Positions 39,226 to 48,796 of a DNA stretch of 64,000 bases are shown here, one piece after another (the first letter of the stretch is position 1; every line of letters begins with the position of its first letter). Location of the stretch: the NCBI GenBank assembly GCA_963839285.1, contig CAWIUN010000020.1:310001-374000 (forward strand). Reading direction: 5' to 3'. The position numbers and the translations under genes were made by a program. The stretch comes from DASSSQ01 sp963839285. Its GTDB lineage: Bacteria > Actinomycetota > Thermoleophilia > Gaiellales > Gaiellaceae. Under the pieces are notes generated by a model that did no database searches, had not been told where the DNA came from, and worked only from the letters and a program-made list of their open reading frames with translations.

Positions 39226-39309
39226 GCCGAACCTCCGTCTCGGGGACTCCTGGCGCCGATGCTAGTCACGGGCGCTTGCCTGCCGCGCCGCCTGCGATAG
39301 GAAGAGGGG

Positions 39310-40188
39310 ATGGTGACGGTCACGCAGCTGCGCGCGTTCGTCGCGGTCGCGCGGGCCGGCGGCGTCCAGGCGGCGGCGGACGAGCTCTACGTCAGCCAGC
39401 CCTCGGTCTCGGCGTCGCTCGCGGCGCTGGCGCGCGAGCTCGGCGTCCCGCTCGTCGAGCGCGACGGGCGCGGGCTGCGGCTCACCGACGCCGGCCGCTC
39501 GTACGAGCCCTACGCCCAGGAGGTGCTGGGGCTGCTCGAGCAGGGGCGGCTCGCCGCCGGGGAAGCGGACCGGGCGCGCCTGGCGCGGATCCGGATCGCG
39601 GCCGTCAACACGGCCGGCGAGTACCTCGTGCCGCCGCTGATCCGCGCCTACCGCTCGGTCGACCCGAACGCGGAGCTCCTGCTCGAGATCGGCAACCGCC
39701 AGACCGTCGACGCGCAGCTCGTCGCCCATCGCGCGGACGTCGGCATCGGCGGCCGCCCGTCGAACCGCGAGATCGCGGCCTCCCCGTTCCTCGACAACGA
39801 GATGATCGTCGTCGGCCCGGAGGTGCCCGCCGACCTCGGCCAGGCCACGTGGCTGCTGCGCGAGCGCGGCGCCGGGACGCGGTCCGCGACCGAGCGCTTC
39901 CTGCACCGGCACGGGCTCGAGGCGCCGTCGCGGCTGACGCTCGGCTCGAACGGCGCCCTCAAGCAGGCGATGAAGCTCGGGCTCGGCGTGACGCTGATCT
40001 CGCGCGACGCCGTCCGGCGCGAGCTGCGCGAGGGCGAGCTGGTCGAGATCCCGGCGCCGGGGACGCCGCTGCGCCAGAGCTGGTACGCCCTGCTGCCGCG
40101 CGGGCTGCCGACCCGACCCGCGGTGCAGGAGTTCTGCGAGTTCCTGCGCTCGCCGGCCGCGCGCGCGGCGATAGACGAGAGCCTATGA
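39310..40188 (+). CDS. LysR-family transcriptional regulator
   Basis: 292 residues. An N-terminal winged helix-turn-helix (about 3-62: TQLRAFVAVARAGGVQAAAD and QPSVSASLAALARELG) precedes a periplasmic-binding-like effector domain (about 90-290: IRIAAVNTAGEYLVPPLI and ADVGIGGRPSNREI). It resembles CbbR/CysB-type regulators. It is divergent from bcp; the 84-base gap could hold an operator, so peroxide or redox control is conceivable but not shown. Effector unknown. Confidence 0.88.
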   Translation: MVTVTQLRAFVAVARAGGVQAAADELYVSQPSVSASLAALARELGVPLVERDGRGLRLTDAGRSYEPYAQEVLGLLEQGRLAAGEADRARLARIRIAAVNTAGEYLVPPLIRAYRSVDPNAELLLEIGNRQTVDAQLVAHRADVGIGGRPSNREIAASPFLDNEMIVVGPEVPADLGQATWLLRERGAGTRSATERFLHRHGLEAPSRLTLGSNGALKQAMKLGLGVTLISRDAVRRELREGELVEIPAPGTPLRQSWYALLPRGLPTRPAVQEFCEFLRSPAARAAIDESL

Positions 40189-40229
40189 GTCGGCGCCGAA
40201 ATCGTCTGGCTCTCGGCCGCGCGAGCTCC

Positions 40230-40235
40230 TACCCT
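40230..40235 (+). promoter_or_regulatory. -10 box, leaderless geometry
   Basis: TACCCT ends 6 bases before the ATG at 40242. Confidence 0.5.
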
Positions 40236-40241
40236 CGGGCG

Positions 40242-40505
40242 ATGACCCTCTCTCTCGACGAGCGGCAGACCGCGGTGCTGGCCGCGCTCGGCCGGCACGG
40301 CGGAGACCTGACCCTGCACGAGCTGCAGCGCGAGCTGCCCGGCCTCGGGATGGCGGCGATCCTGCGTACGCTCGACCTGCTCGAGCGGCGCGGCGTCACG
40401 CGCTCGAGCGGCGAGCGCGCCTGGGCCTTCGTCGCCGACCACGAGGCCTGGGACGGCCCGCCGTTCGCGCCGGACGAGCTGACGCGCTTCTCGCTCGCCG
40501 CCTAG
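40242..40505 (+). CDS. Small winged-helix-like protein
   Basis: 87 residues. SLDERQTAVLAALGRHGGDL, LHELQRELPGLGMAAILRTL and DLLERRGVTRSSGERAWAF read as helix-helix-turn-helix plus a beta wing, the layout of small winged-helix DNA-binding proteins. No effector domain. The ATG is supported by the -10 box six bases upstream. Could be a transcription factor or an antitoxin-like regulator without partner; no family named. Confidence 0.65.
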   Translation: MTLSLDERQTAVLAALGRHGGDLTLHELQRELPGLGMAAILRTLDLLERRGVTRSSGERAWAFVADHEAWDGPPFAPDELTRFSLAA

Positions 40506-40540
40506 CCTCCGCCCGCCGCTCCGCCCATCGCCCGCGCGCC

Positions 40541-40546
40541 TACGAT
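40541..40546 (+). promoter_or_regulatory. -10 box, leaderless geometry
   Basis: TACGAT ends 6 bases before the GTG at 40553; no ribosome binding site between. Confidence 0.55.
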
Positions 40547-40552
40547 GTCGCG

Positions 40553-40906
40553 GTGCCGACGGCGCACCACACGATCGCGGTCCTCGTGATCGCCGGCTGC
40601 CTGACGGCGGCCGCTACCGCCTTCGTCGCCTACCGGCGAAACGCGGCCGGGCGCGCGACGACGCACCTGCTCGCGCTCGCGCAGACGCTCGTCGTCGCCC
40701 AGGTCGGGCTCGGGCTGCTGCTCCTCTCGGGCGGGCACCGCGCGGCCGACCGGCTCCATTACGCCTACGGCACCTTCGCGCTGCTCGCCGTCCTCTCGCC
40801 GTGGCTGTACGCGCCCGAGGAGCCGCGCCGCAGGCTGGCGTGGTTCTCCGGCGCCACGCTCGTGGGCGGCGCGCTCGCCGTGCGTGCTTACATGACCGCG
40901 GGATGA
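40553..40906 (+). CDS. Four-helix membrane protein, unknown
   Basis: 117 residues with four hydrophobic segments: IAVLVIAGCLTAAATAFVAY, LLALAQTLVVAQVGLGLLLL, YAYGTFALLAVLSPWLY and LAWFSGATLVGGALAVRAY. Histidines at the helix ends (GGHRAADRLHYAYG) recall small cytochrome-b-like or DUF membrane proteins, but heme binding is only a guess. It is followed 12 bases later by another small membrane protein on the same strand. Confidence 0.7.
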   Translation: MPTAHHTIAVLVIAGCLTAAATAFVAYRRNAAGRATTHLLALAQTLVVAQVGLGLLLLSGGHRAADRLHYAYGTFALLAVLSPWLYAPEEPRRRLAWFSGATLVGGALAVRAYMTAG

Positions 40907-40918
40907 GGCGATGACGCG

Positions 40919-41296
40919 ATGAGGCGCGCACTCGGCAACCTGAACCCGTTCCTGCGCGGGATGGCGATCGTCGCGCTCGTCGCGGTCGTCGTCGTCGTCC
41001 TGCAGCTGCAGGCGACCCTCGCAGCGCTCTACCTGCTGGCGCGGATCGCGTTCTTCCTCGCGATCGCGTTCTTCCTCTACATGCTCTGGCGCGAGCGCCG
41101 CGGCGACATCGGCATGTGGCCGCGCCGGTCGCAGTGGGTCTTCTACGGCGCGGTCGGGCTGCTCGTCGCCGACATCGGCTGGTTCGTGCTCGGGGGCGGC
41201 CACCAGGGCCTCGACGCGCTCGCCTTCGTCCTCGTCCTCGGCGCCGGCGGCTTCGCCCTCTGGCGCACCTGGCGGGACCGGCACACCTACGGCTGA
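40919..41296 (+). CDS. Small membrane protein, unknown
   Basis: 125 residues with about four helices: MAIVALVAVVVVVLQL, LLARIAFFLAIAFFLYMLW, VFYGAVGLLVADIGWFVLG and ALAFVLVLGAGGFALWRTW. The N-terminus MRRALGNLNPFLRG is basic, and RERRGDIGMWPRRSQW forms a charged loop. Probably cotranscribed with the preceding membrane protein. No family recognised. Confidence 0.7.
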   Translation: MRRALGNLNPFLRGMAIVALVAVVVVVLQLQATLAALYLLARIAFFLAIAFFLYMLWRERRGDIGMWPRRSQWVFYGAVGLLVADIGWFVLGGGHQGLDALAFVLVLGAGGFALWRTWRDRHTYG

Positions 41297-41319
41297 ACGG
41301 GCAGCCGGCCGGGCCGCCG

Positions 41320-42489
<1,170 letters not shown>

Positions 42490-42500
42490 GGTCTCTCCTT

Positions 42501-43589
42501 TCAGGCGGGGACGGGCTCGGCGCCCGCGAGCAGGACGGCGGTGACCTCGAGCGCGTCGTCGAGGCGGACGAGGTCGGCCGGGCCGCCGACGCGCAGCACG
42601 CCGACCTCCGGCCGGCGCGCGATCCGGGCCGGGACGGCGGTGACGGCCGCGACGGCCTCGAGGAAGGGGGCGCCGAGAGCGTGGAGGCGCCGCATTCCCT
42701 CGACGAGGGGCTGCGCGCTGCCGGCGAGCGCGCCGTCGGCCCGGCGGCAGACGCCCTCCCGCACCTCGACCGGAAGGCCGCCGAGGACGTAGGCGCCGTC
42801 GCCGACGCCGGCCGCGGCGATCGCGTCGCTGACGAGGGCGAGCCGGGCGGCGGCCGCGACGAGGACGAGCCGGACCGTCTCGTCGGCGAGGTGGACGCCG
42901 TCGCAGATCGCTTGCACGACGACGTCCGGCCGCGTCAGGGCGGCGGCGGCGACGCCAGGGTCGCGGTGCGCGAAGGGACGCATCGCGTTGAAGAGGTGCG
43001 TGACCGTGGCGACGCCGCGGTCGAAGGCGCGCGCGGCCTCGGCGGCGGTCGCGTCCGAGTGGCCGCAGGAGACGACGACGCCGCGCGCGTGCAGGAGGTC
43101 GACGAGCTCGAGCGCGCCGGGCAGCTCGGGCGCCAGCGTCATCTGCGAGACCGGCCCGGCGGCGAGCAGGCGCGCGAGCAGCTCCGGATCGGGGTCGCGG
43201 CGCGCCGTGGGGGGATGGACGCCGAGGCGCGCCGGCGAGAGGAAGGGCCCCTCGAGGTGGACGCCGAGGATGCGCGGGGCCGCCTCGCCGGCGGGCACCT
43301 CTGCGAGCGCGGCGGCGAGCTCGGCCTCGGGCGCGGTGATCAGGGTCGGCTGGTAGGCGGTGACACCGTGCTCGAGCAGCGAGGCCCCGGCGCGCCGGTA
43401 GCCCGCCGCGTCCGCGTTCGCGAAGTCGACGCCGCCGAAGCCGTTCACCTGCAGGTCGACGAGCCCGGGGATCGCGGTGCCGCGGCCGCGCGGGGAGAGC
43501 CCGACCGCCGCCACCGTGCCGTCCGCGACCTCGACGTCGCCGGGGACGAGCACGCCCTCGACGACCGCGGCCTCGACGCCGAGCCTCAC
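42501..43589 (-). CDS. nagA: N-acetylglucosamine-6-phosphate deacetylase
   Basis: 362 residues. The amidohydrolase fold shows PGLVDLQVNGFGGVDFANAD, the metal-site GVHLEGPFLSPARLG, SCGHSDATAAEAARAF, ATVTHLFNAMRPFAHRDPG and the catalytic-Asp region ALVSDAIAAAGVGDG. It removes acetate from GlcNAc-6-P, giving GlcN-6-P, which is the known effector of DasR-type regulators. GTG 43589 overlaps the murQ stop by four bases (GTGA), so MurQ product can be handed straight to NagA. Confidence 0.93.
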   Translation of the reverse strand: MRLGVEAAVVEGVLVPGDVEVADGTVAAVGLSPRGRGTAIPGLVDLQVNGFGGVDFANADAAGYRRAGASLLEHGVTAYQPTLITAPEAELAAALAEVPAGEAAPRILGVHLEGPFLSPARLGVHPPTARRDPDPELLARLLAAGPVSQMTLAPELPGALELVDLLHARGVVVSCGHSDATAAEAARAFDRGVATVTHLFNAMRPFAHRDPGVAAAALTRPDVVVQAICDGVHLADETVRLVLVAAAARLALVSDAIAAAGVGDGAYVLGGLPVEVREGVCRRADGALAGSAQPLVEGMRRLHALGAPFLEAVAAVTAVPARIARRPEVGVLRVGGPADLVRLDDALEVTAVLLAGAEPVPA

Positions 43590-44504
43590 GGCGCCGGCCT
43601 CGCCGCGATCGCCTCGTCGCCGGCGACGGCCTCCCGGACGACGCCGCCGGCGAGCTCGAGCCGCGTGCGCGCGGCCGGCGCGTCGATGCCGGCGAGCAGC
43701 GAGACGAGCGCCACCTTGGCGTCGCCCTCGGCGGAGTCGAGCGCGGACTCCACGTCCGCCTCGGCCGCGCCCGTCGCGACCGCGAGCGCCCGCCGCACCC
43801 GTGCGCGGAGCTTCGCGTTGCCCGCGACGACGCCGATCATCAGGTTGCCGTAGGTCTTGCCGAGCTTGACCATCGCGACGGTCGAGATCGTGTTCAGGAG
43901 CAGCTTCTGGGCCGTGCCCGCCTTCAGGCGCGTCGAGCCGGCGATCACCTCGGGCCCGACGTCGACCGCGACCTCGTGGTCGACCGCCCGGCCGAGCTCG
44001 GTGTCGGCCCGCCCGACGAGCCCGACGGTCAGCGCACCCGCGGCGGCGGCCGTACGGGCGCCGGCGACCACGTAGGGGGTCGACCCGCTCGCCGAGATCG
44101 CGACGATCGCGTCGTCGGGGCCGACGAGCGCCGCCTCGACGTCGGCCGTGCCGGCGGCCGCGTCGTCCTCGGCGGCCTCCTGCGCGACGGCGAGCGCGTG
44201 GGCGCCCCCGGCGACGATCGCCGTCACCTGCGTCTCGGGGATGCCGAAGGTGGGGACGCACTCGGCGGCGTCGACGAGGGCGAGGCGGCCGGACGAGCCC
44301 GCGCCGAGGTAGACGAGCCTGCCGCCGCGCGCGAGCCGCGCGACGATCGCGTCGATCGCGGCGGCGAGTGCGGGCGCGGCGGCGCGGACGGCTGCGGGGA
44401 CGCGGGCGTCCTCGTCGTTGAGCAGGCCGACGAGGTCGACCGTGGGGAGGAGGTCGAGGTCGCGCAGGCCCGCTGCCTCGGACGCGTCCGCGGGCGTCGG
44501 ACCC
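43586..44504 (-). CDS. murQ: N-acetylmuramic acid 6-phosphate etherase (C-terminal part of a likely fusion)
   Basis: From about 44467 the frame reads LRDLDLLPTVDLVGLLNDED, then GRLVYLGAGSSGRLALVDAA, SASGSTPYVVAGARTAAAAG, GSTRLKAGTAQKLLLNTIS and KTYGNLMIGVVAGNAKL: a complete SIS-domain etherase of about 295 residues. MurQ splits MurNAc-6-P into GlcNAc-6-P and D-lactate. No ATG, GTG or TTG exists in any minus frame for about 90 bases upstream of LRDLDLL, and there is no stop in the TIM-barrel frame before it. One extra base near 44504 joins the two frames. So MurQ here seems to be the C-terminal half of a larger protein. Confidence 0.88.
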
Positions 44505-45467
44505 GACGAGCGCTCGCGTGACGGCCCTCCAGACGGCGGGCGCGTCGGGCGTCGCGAGCGAGCTCATGTGCCCGCACGCCTCGAAGCCCCACGTCCAGAG
44601 GTCGTCGACGCCGGCCGCGCGCGCCGCCGTCACAGCCGTCTCGAGGTCGGGGATCTCCGCCGCCGACAGGCCGAAGCTCGGGACCCAGAGCTGCGCGCGG
44701 ACGCCGTGGCGGGCCGCGGTGCCGGCCAGCAGACGGGCGAACCGGTCGACGAAGGGGCCGGCCGGCTCGCCGAAGACCTTCCAGTAGGGATCGGTGGCGA
44801 GGGTGTCGAGGCCGGGGAGCGCCGCGACCGCGTCCCAGTCGGAGACGCCCTGGGCGCCGTCGAGGAGCGGCAGCAGGCAGACCGTGCTCCGCCCGCCCCG
44901 CGCCGCGACGTGCGCGACGAGACCGGCGAGGAAGTCGAGCAGCGAGGCCTCGCGGAAGGCGGCTCCCCCGGGGGTCGGGCCGGCGGGCAGCTCCTCGCCG
45001 GTCTGCTCGCGGAAGAGCCTGCGGCACGTGTCGCAGCGGCAGCCGAAGCGGCCGTCGGGCGTTGCCGCCCAGTGCGGCTCGTCCCAGAAGACGAGGTCGA
45101 CGCCCGCCTCGAGCACGGCGTCCGCCCAGCTCCGGCAGAAGTCCCGGTAGTCGGGGTCGTTGAGGCACGCCGCCGCCGCGTGGCTGCCGTCGTCGAGCAC
45201 CTGGCACGCGTCCGGCCGTCGCGCGACGAAGGCGCTCTCCGCCTCGCCGCCGAAGGTGCCGCCGAGGCCCCAGGGGCTCGCCTGCACCGCGAGCCCGGCG
45301 GCGTGGGAGGCGGCGACGATCTCGGCGATCGTGCCGCGGTAGTGGGCGAGGTCGTTCTCCGAGACCGTGTGCAGGACGGCCGTGTAGCCGAGGCCCGCGA
45401 GGGTCGCGAGGTCGCGCGCGGCATGCCGCGGGACGCGGACACCGAAGTAGGCGCAGCCGACGCTCAT
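44504..45467 (-). CDS. TIM-barrel protein of unknown activity, N-terminal to MurQ
   Basis: About 320 residues from ATG 45467. It reads as a barrel of alternating strands and helices, without a signal peptide. Marker segments are VLHTVSENDLAHYRGTIAEI, VDLVFWDEPHWAATPDG with a glutamate placed like a glycosidase acid/base, and a cysteine cluster CRCDTCRRLF. It ends VWRAVTRALVG next to the frameshift into MurQ. The layout resembles GH42/GH-A-like barrels, but no family can be named. Position between regulator and MurQ suggests a cytoplasmic enzyme acting on MurNAc- or GlcNAc-containing sugars. It could also be a kinase- or epimerase-independent accessory; that is open. Confidence 0.75.
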
Positions 45468-45476
45468 CGCCGGGGG

Positions 45477-45505
45477 AGTGTAAACCGATTTCGCGGGCTT
45501 GTGAA
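45477..45505 (-). promoter_or_regulatory. Promoter of the TIM-barrel/murQ/nagA operon
   Basis: On the minus strand TTCACA (45505-45500) and TACACT (45482-45477) are 17 bases apart, and the ATG follows nine bases after the -10. The DasR-like operator begins two bases upstream of this -35. Confidence 0.65.
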
Positions 45506-45507
45506 GA

Positions 45508-45523
45508 ACTGGTATTGACCAAT
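45508..45523. promoter_or_regulatory. DasR-like operator (dre) in the divergent promoter
   Basis: ACTGGTATTGACCAAT matches the Streptomyces dre consensus ACTGGTCTAGACCACT at 13 of 16 positions, including both arms. It overlaps the -35 (TTGACC) of the regulator gene and abuts the -35 of the opposite operon, so one bound repressor can shut both. Confidence 0.75.
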
Positions 45524-45543
45524 TCTCGGAGCGAGGCTACGAT
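45515..45543 (+). promoter_or_regulatory. Promoter of the GntR regulator gene, leaderless
   Basis: TTGACC (45515-45520), 17-base spacer, TACGAT (45538-45543), then six bases to the GTG at 45550. The -35 lies inside the operator, which predicts autorepression. Confidence 0.7.
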
Positions 45544-45549
45544 CCCGAC

Positions 45550-46314
45550 GTGACCGTCGTCAGGGCGACCAAGCAGCTCCACACGCGCGACCGCGTCCTC
45601 GACCTGATCGCGAACCTCTCCGTCGGCCAGGCGATCCCGTCGGAGCGGCAGCTGAGCGCCGACCTCGGCGTCTCGAGGCTGACGGTGCGCGCCGCGCTCG
45701 ACGAGCTCGTCCGCGAAGGTCTGCTCGACCGCCGCCGCGGCAGCGGCACCTTCGTGCGCGAGCCGAAGATCGCCCAGGAGCTGACGATGACCTCCTTCAG
45801 CGAGGACATGGCGCGCAGGGGCATGCGGGCGGGGAACAAGACGCTCGCGCTGACGACGACGAGCGCCGGCGCCTGGCTCGGCCGCGCCATGCACGTGTCG
45901 CCGTCCGAGCGGATCGTCGTCGCCCGGCGGCTGCGGCTCGCCGACAGCGAGACGATGGCCGTGGAGACCCTCCACGTTCGCGAGTCGCTCGTCCCGGGCC
46001 TGACCGCGCGCGACCTCGAGGAGCACTCGTTCTACGAGCTGCTCGAGGATCGCTACGGCGTCGTCATCGTCGGCGGCGTCCAGACGATCGAGCCGACCGT
46101 GACCGGCGAGGAGGAGTCGGCCGCGCTCGGCGTCCCGCTGCACTCGCCGGCGTTCCAGTTCGAGCGCACGACCCGCACGTCCGCGGGCGAGATCGTCGAG
46201 TTCGTCCGCTCGATCTACCGCGGCGACCGCTACCGGATCGTCACCGACCTGAGCCGGCGCGAGCGTGTCGCGCTGCCGGTGCCCGCACCCCGCGACGACC
46301 TCGAGCTGCAGTGA
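45550..46314 (+). CDS. GntR/HutC-family regulator with UTRA domain (DasR/NagR-like)
   Basis: 254 residues. The winged HTH (about 10-75) shows QAIPSERQLSADLGVSRLTV and LVREGLLDRRRGSGTFV. The UTRA ligand domain (about 95-240) shows LRLADSETMAVETLHVRESL and FEYRTTRTSAGE-like residues (FERTTRTSAGEIVEFVRS). This is the DasR/NagR architecture, which senses GlcN-6-P or GlcNAc-6-P. DasR-like sites lie in its own promoter and before the transporter genes. The stop overlaps the GTG of the SIS gene (GTGA). Confidence 0.9.
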   Translation: MTVVRATKQLHTRDRVLDLIANLSVGQAIPSERQLSADLGVSRLTVRAALDELVREGLLDRRRGSGTFVREPKIAQELTMTSFSEDMARRGMRAGNKTLALTTTSAGAWLGRAMHVSPSERIVVARRLRLADSETMAVETLHVRESLVPGLTARDLEEHSFYELLEDRYGVVIVGGVQTIEPTVTGEEESAALGVPLHSPAFQFERTTRTSAGEIVEFVRSIYRGDRYRIVTDLSRRERVALPVPAPRDDLELQ

Positions 46315-47382
46315 GCTCCGGGCGGGAGGAGCCCGCCCTCGGGGCGCTCTTCCTGCGTGAGATCCGCGAGCAGCCGCTCGCGCTCGAGCGCCTGCTCGAC
46401 CACGAGGACGCGTTCCGCGCCGCGGGCGAGGCGCTGCGCCGGCGGCCGCCGGCCGTGGTGCGGATGGTCGGCCACGGCTCGTCCGACAACGCGGCCTCGT
46501 TCGGCGTCTACGCGTTCGGGCTCCTGCCCGGCTGGACGGCGGTCCGCGACTCGATCTCGCTCTCCGTCTACTACGGCGCGCGCATCGACCTCGCCGGCTC
46601 GTGCGTGCTGGCCCTCTCGCAGTCCGGCCGCACGCCGGACGTCGTCGAGTACGTCTCCCGGGCGCGGGCGAGAGGCGCTCTGACGATTGCGGTCACGAAC
46701 GACGCCGACTCGTCTCTGGCCGAGGCCGCCGAGATCGTGCTGCCGCTCGCCGCGGGGGAGGAGCGCGCCGTCGCCGCGACCAAGACCTACACGACGCAGC
46801 TCGCCGCGCTGGCGCTGCTGGCCGCGCACGCCTGCGACGAGGGGCGCGCCTACGCGGACGGGATCCGGGCGACCGCGGCGCTGCTCTCCGACCTGCTCCC
46901 GGAGCTCGAGCCCCGCGTCGCCGACGCCGCCCGCGCGCTCACGTTCGCCGAGCGGCTGTTCTCGATCGGCCGCGGCCCGGAGTTCGCGACCGCGCGCGAG
47001 TTCGCGCTGAAGCTGCTCGAGACCTGCCGCGTCGCCGCCGAGCCGTTCACGGCGACCGACTTCTCGCACGGTCCCGGTCGCGGCCGTCGACGCGCTCTTC
47101 CCGGTCTGGGCCTTCGTCTCCGACGACGTCGGGCTGCCGATCGTCCGCGAGGCGGCCGCCCGCGCCAGGACCGCGGGCGCGACGGTGATCGCCGCCGGGA
47201 CGCGCGCCGCCGCGCTCGACGGCGCCGCCTACCGGCTCGCCGTCCCCGAGCCGCCGCTGCCGCTGCTCTCGCCGTTGCTTTCGATCGTCCCGGGACAGCT
47301 CGCCGCCCGGGCGCTCGCGCAGGCACGCGGGCTCGACGCCGATCGTCCCGACGGTCTCAGCAAGGTCACGCTCGCCCGTTGA
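46311..47382 (+). CDS. SIS-domain sugar isomerase/deaminase (GlmS-C/AgaS-like), +1 base near 47076
   Basis: Two SIS domains. The first shows RMVGHGSSDNAASFGVYAF, LALSQSGRTPDVVEYVSRA and ERAVAATKTYTTQLAALALL. The second begins LFSIGRGPEFATAREFALKL and TATDFSHGP, then shifts frame by one extra base and resumes VAAVDALFPVWAFVSDD to the stop at 47382. The repaired length, about 356 residues, fits the isomerase half of GlmS, or GlcN-6-P deaminases of the AgaS/NagB-II type. It lacks the glutaminase domain. In this operon it would deaminate GlcN-6-P to fructose-6-P. Translation is coupled to the regulator. Confidence 0.85.
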
Positions 47383-47386
47383 CCGC

Positions 47387-47402
47387 GGTGGTACTGGCCA
47401 CT
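47387..47402. promoter_or_regulatory. Possible second DasR-like operator
   Basis: GGTGGTACTGGCCACT keeps both outer arms (TGGT and CCACT) of the dre consensus but matches only 11 of 16 positions. It is just after the SIS gene stop and 130 bases before the next operator. Confidence 0.4.
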
Positions 47403-47517
47403 TCGGCCGCGGTGGGCCGAAGCAGGGCGCCGCACGGCAGCAACGGGCGAGAATATTACGCGTTGCGAATCGGCTTGACAGCCCGGATTGGTCCTGTCAG
47501 TCTCCCACGCGTGCGAA

Positions 47518-47533
47518 ACTGGTCTAGTCCAAT
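47518..47533. promoter_or_regulatory. DasR-like operator (dre) before the sugar importer
   Basis: ACTGGTCTAGTCCAAT matches the dre consensus at 14 of 16 positions. It ends 12 bases before the binding-protein ATG and just before its GGAGGGAG ribosome site. A TTGACA lies at 47475-47480 but no good -10 follows it. Confidence 0.75.
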
Positions 47534-47545
47534 TTGGAGGGAGAC

Positions 47546-48790
47546 ATGAAGAGACGCGCCATCGCCTCCGTCGGGCTGCTTCTCGCAATCGCGCTCACGG
47601 CTGCGGTGGCAGCGGGAGCGACGCCGAGCAGCGCGAAGGCGGGCAAGCTGACCGTCTGGCTCCAGGTCGACGCCCAGACGGGCTGGCCCGACGTCGTCGC
47701 CGCGGCCAACAAGAAGTTCGAGCAGGATCACGCCGGCTGGTCGGTCGACGTCCAGTACCAGAACTGGGGCGACCACCTGCAGAAGTTCGATGCGACCCTG
47801 GCGGGCGGCAACGGACCCGACGTGCTCGAGATGGGCAACACCGAGATGACGAAGTACATGGCGGCCGGGGCGTTCACCGACCTCAGCTCGTTCAAGTCGT
47901 CGTTCGACAACTCGGCCAACTGGCTCAAGGGCCTCGCGAAGTCCGGCAACTACGGCGGCAAGCTCTACGGCGTCCCCTACTACGCCGGCTCCCGCGTCGT
48001 CACCTACCGCTCGGACCTGTACAAGCAGGCCGGGCTGCGGAAGGCGCCGACGAGCCTCGCCGCGCTCACGGCCCTCGCGAAGAAGGTCGGCGCGTCCGGC
48101 AAGAAGGGCTTCTCGTCGGTCTACACCGCCGGCACCGACTGGTACGTCGCGATGAGCTTCGTCTACGACTACGGCGGCCGGATCGCCGCGACCTCGAAGG
48201 GCAAGTGGGTCGGCACGCTCGACCGGCCGGCGGCCCTGCGCGGCCTGACCGCCTACCGCGACTTCTTCCTCGCCACCTCGAAAGCGGGCAAGACCTCGGA
48301 CGAGACGCATCCGAACCCCTACGACGTCTACGCCCAGGGGCAGGCAGGCGCGATGATCGGGCCCGCCTGGTTCTCCTGCTGCGTCGGCAAGCAGTTCGCC
48401 TCCGCGACCGCGCAGTTCCCGATGCCGAGCCACCAGGCCGGCCAGGTGATGCCGGGCTTCCTCGGCGGCTCCGACGTCGCCGTGCCCGTGACGAGCAAGA
48501 ACGCCGCGCTCGCGGCCGCGTGGATCGCGGACTTCACGAGCACGGCGTCCGAGAAGGCGCTGCAGGCGAAGGGCAACATCCCGAACGCGACCAACCTGCT
48601 CGGGACGAGCGTCAACGAGCGCGCGGCGGCGCGGAGCTGGTTCGTGCCGACGGCCAAGCACTGGGTCGACGTCGAGAACGGCAACATCCTCCGGACGATG
48701 CTGGCCCAGATCCTGACCGGCAAGCTCAGCGTCAAGCAGGCGGCCACGGTCGCCAGCGACAACATCACCCGGACGCTGAACGGGTCGTAA
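47546..48790 (+). CDS. ABC transporter sugar-binding protein (DasA/NgcE-like)
   Basis: 414 residues. The signal peptide RRAIASVGLLLAIALTAAVA ends near AGA. The solute-binding family 1 fold shows TVWLQVDAQTGWPDVVAAAN, GNGPDVLEMGNTEMTKYM, GKLYGVPYYAGSRVVTYRSD and AAAWIADFTSTASEKAL. No lipobox cysteine follows the signal, so it may be released or held by other means. The ATG at 47546 with GGAGGGAG is preferred over the TTG at 47534 inside the ribosome site. The dre operator places it under the DasR-like regulator, suggesting GlcNAc, chitobiose or muropeptide-sugar uptake. Confidence 0.9.
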   Translation: MKRRAIASVGLLLAIALTAAVAAGATPSSAKAGKLTVWLQVDAQTGWPDVVAAANKKFEQDHAGWSVDVQYQNWGDHLQKFDATLAGGNGPDVLEMGNTEMTKYMAAGAFTDLSSFKSSFDNSANWLKGLAKSGNYGGKLYGVPYYAGSRVVTYRSDLYKQAGLRKAPTSLAALTALAKKVGASGKKGFSSVYTAGTDWYVAMSFVYDYGGRIAATSKGKWVGTLDRPAALRGLTAYRDFFLATSKAGKTSDETHPNPYDVYAQGQAGAMIGPAWFSCCVGKQFASATAQFPMPSHQAGQVMPGFLGGSDVAVPVTSKNAALAAAWIADFTSTASEKALQAKGNIPNATNLLGTSVNERAAARSWFVPTAKHWVDVENGNILRTMLAQILTGKLSVKQAATVASDNITRTLNGS

Positions 48791-48796
48791 CGACGC

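Noticed and set aside
47488..47503. ATTGGTCCTGTCAGTC as a further DasR site
   Set aside because: Only the left arm fits the dre consensus; the right arm does not.
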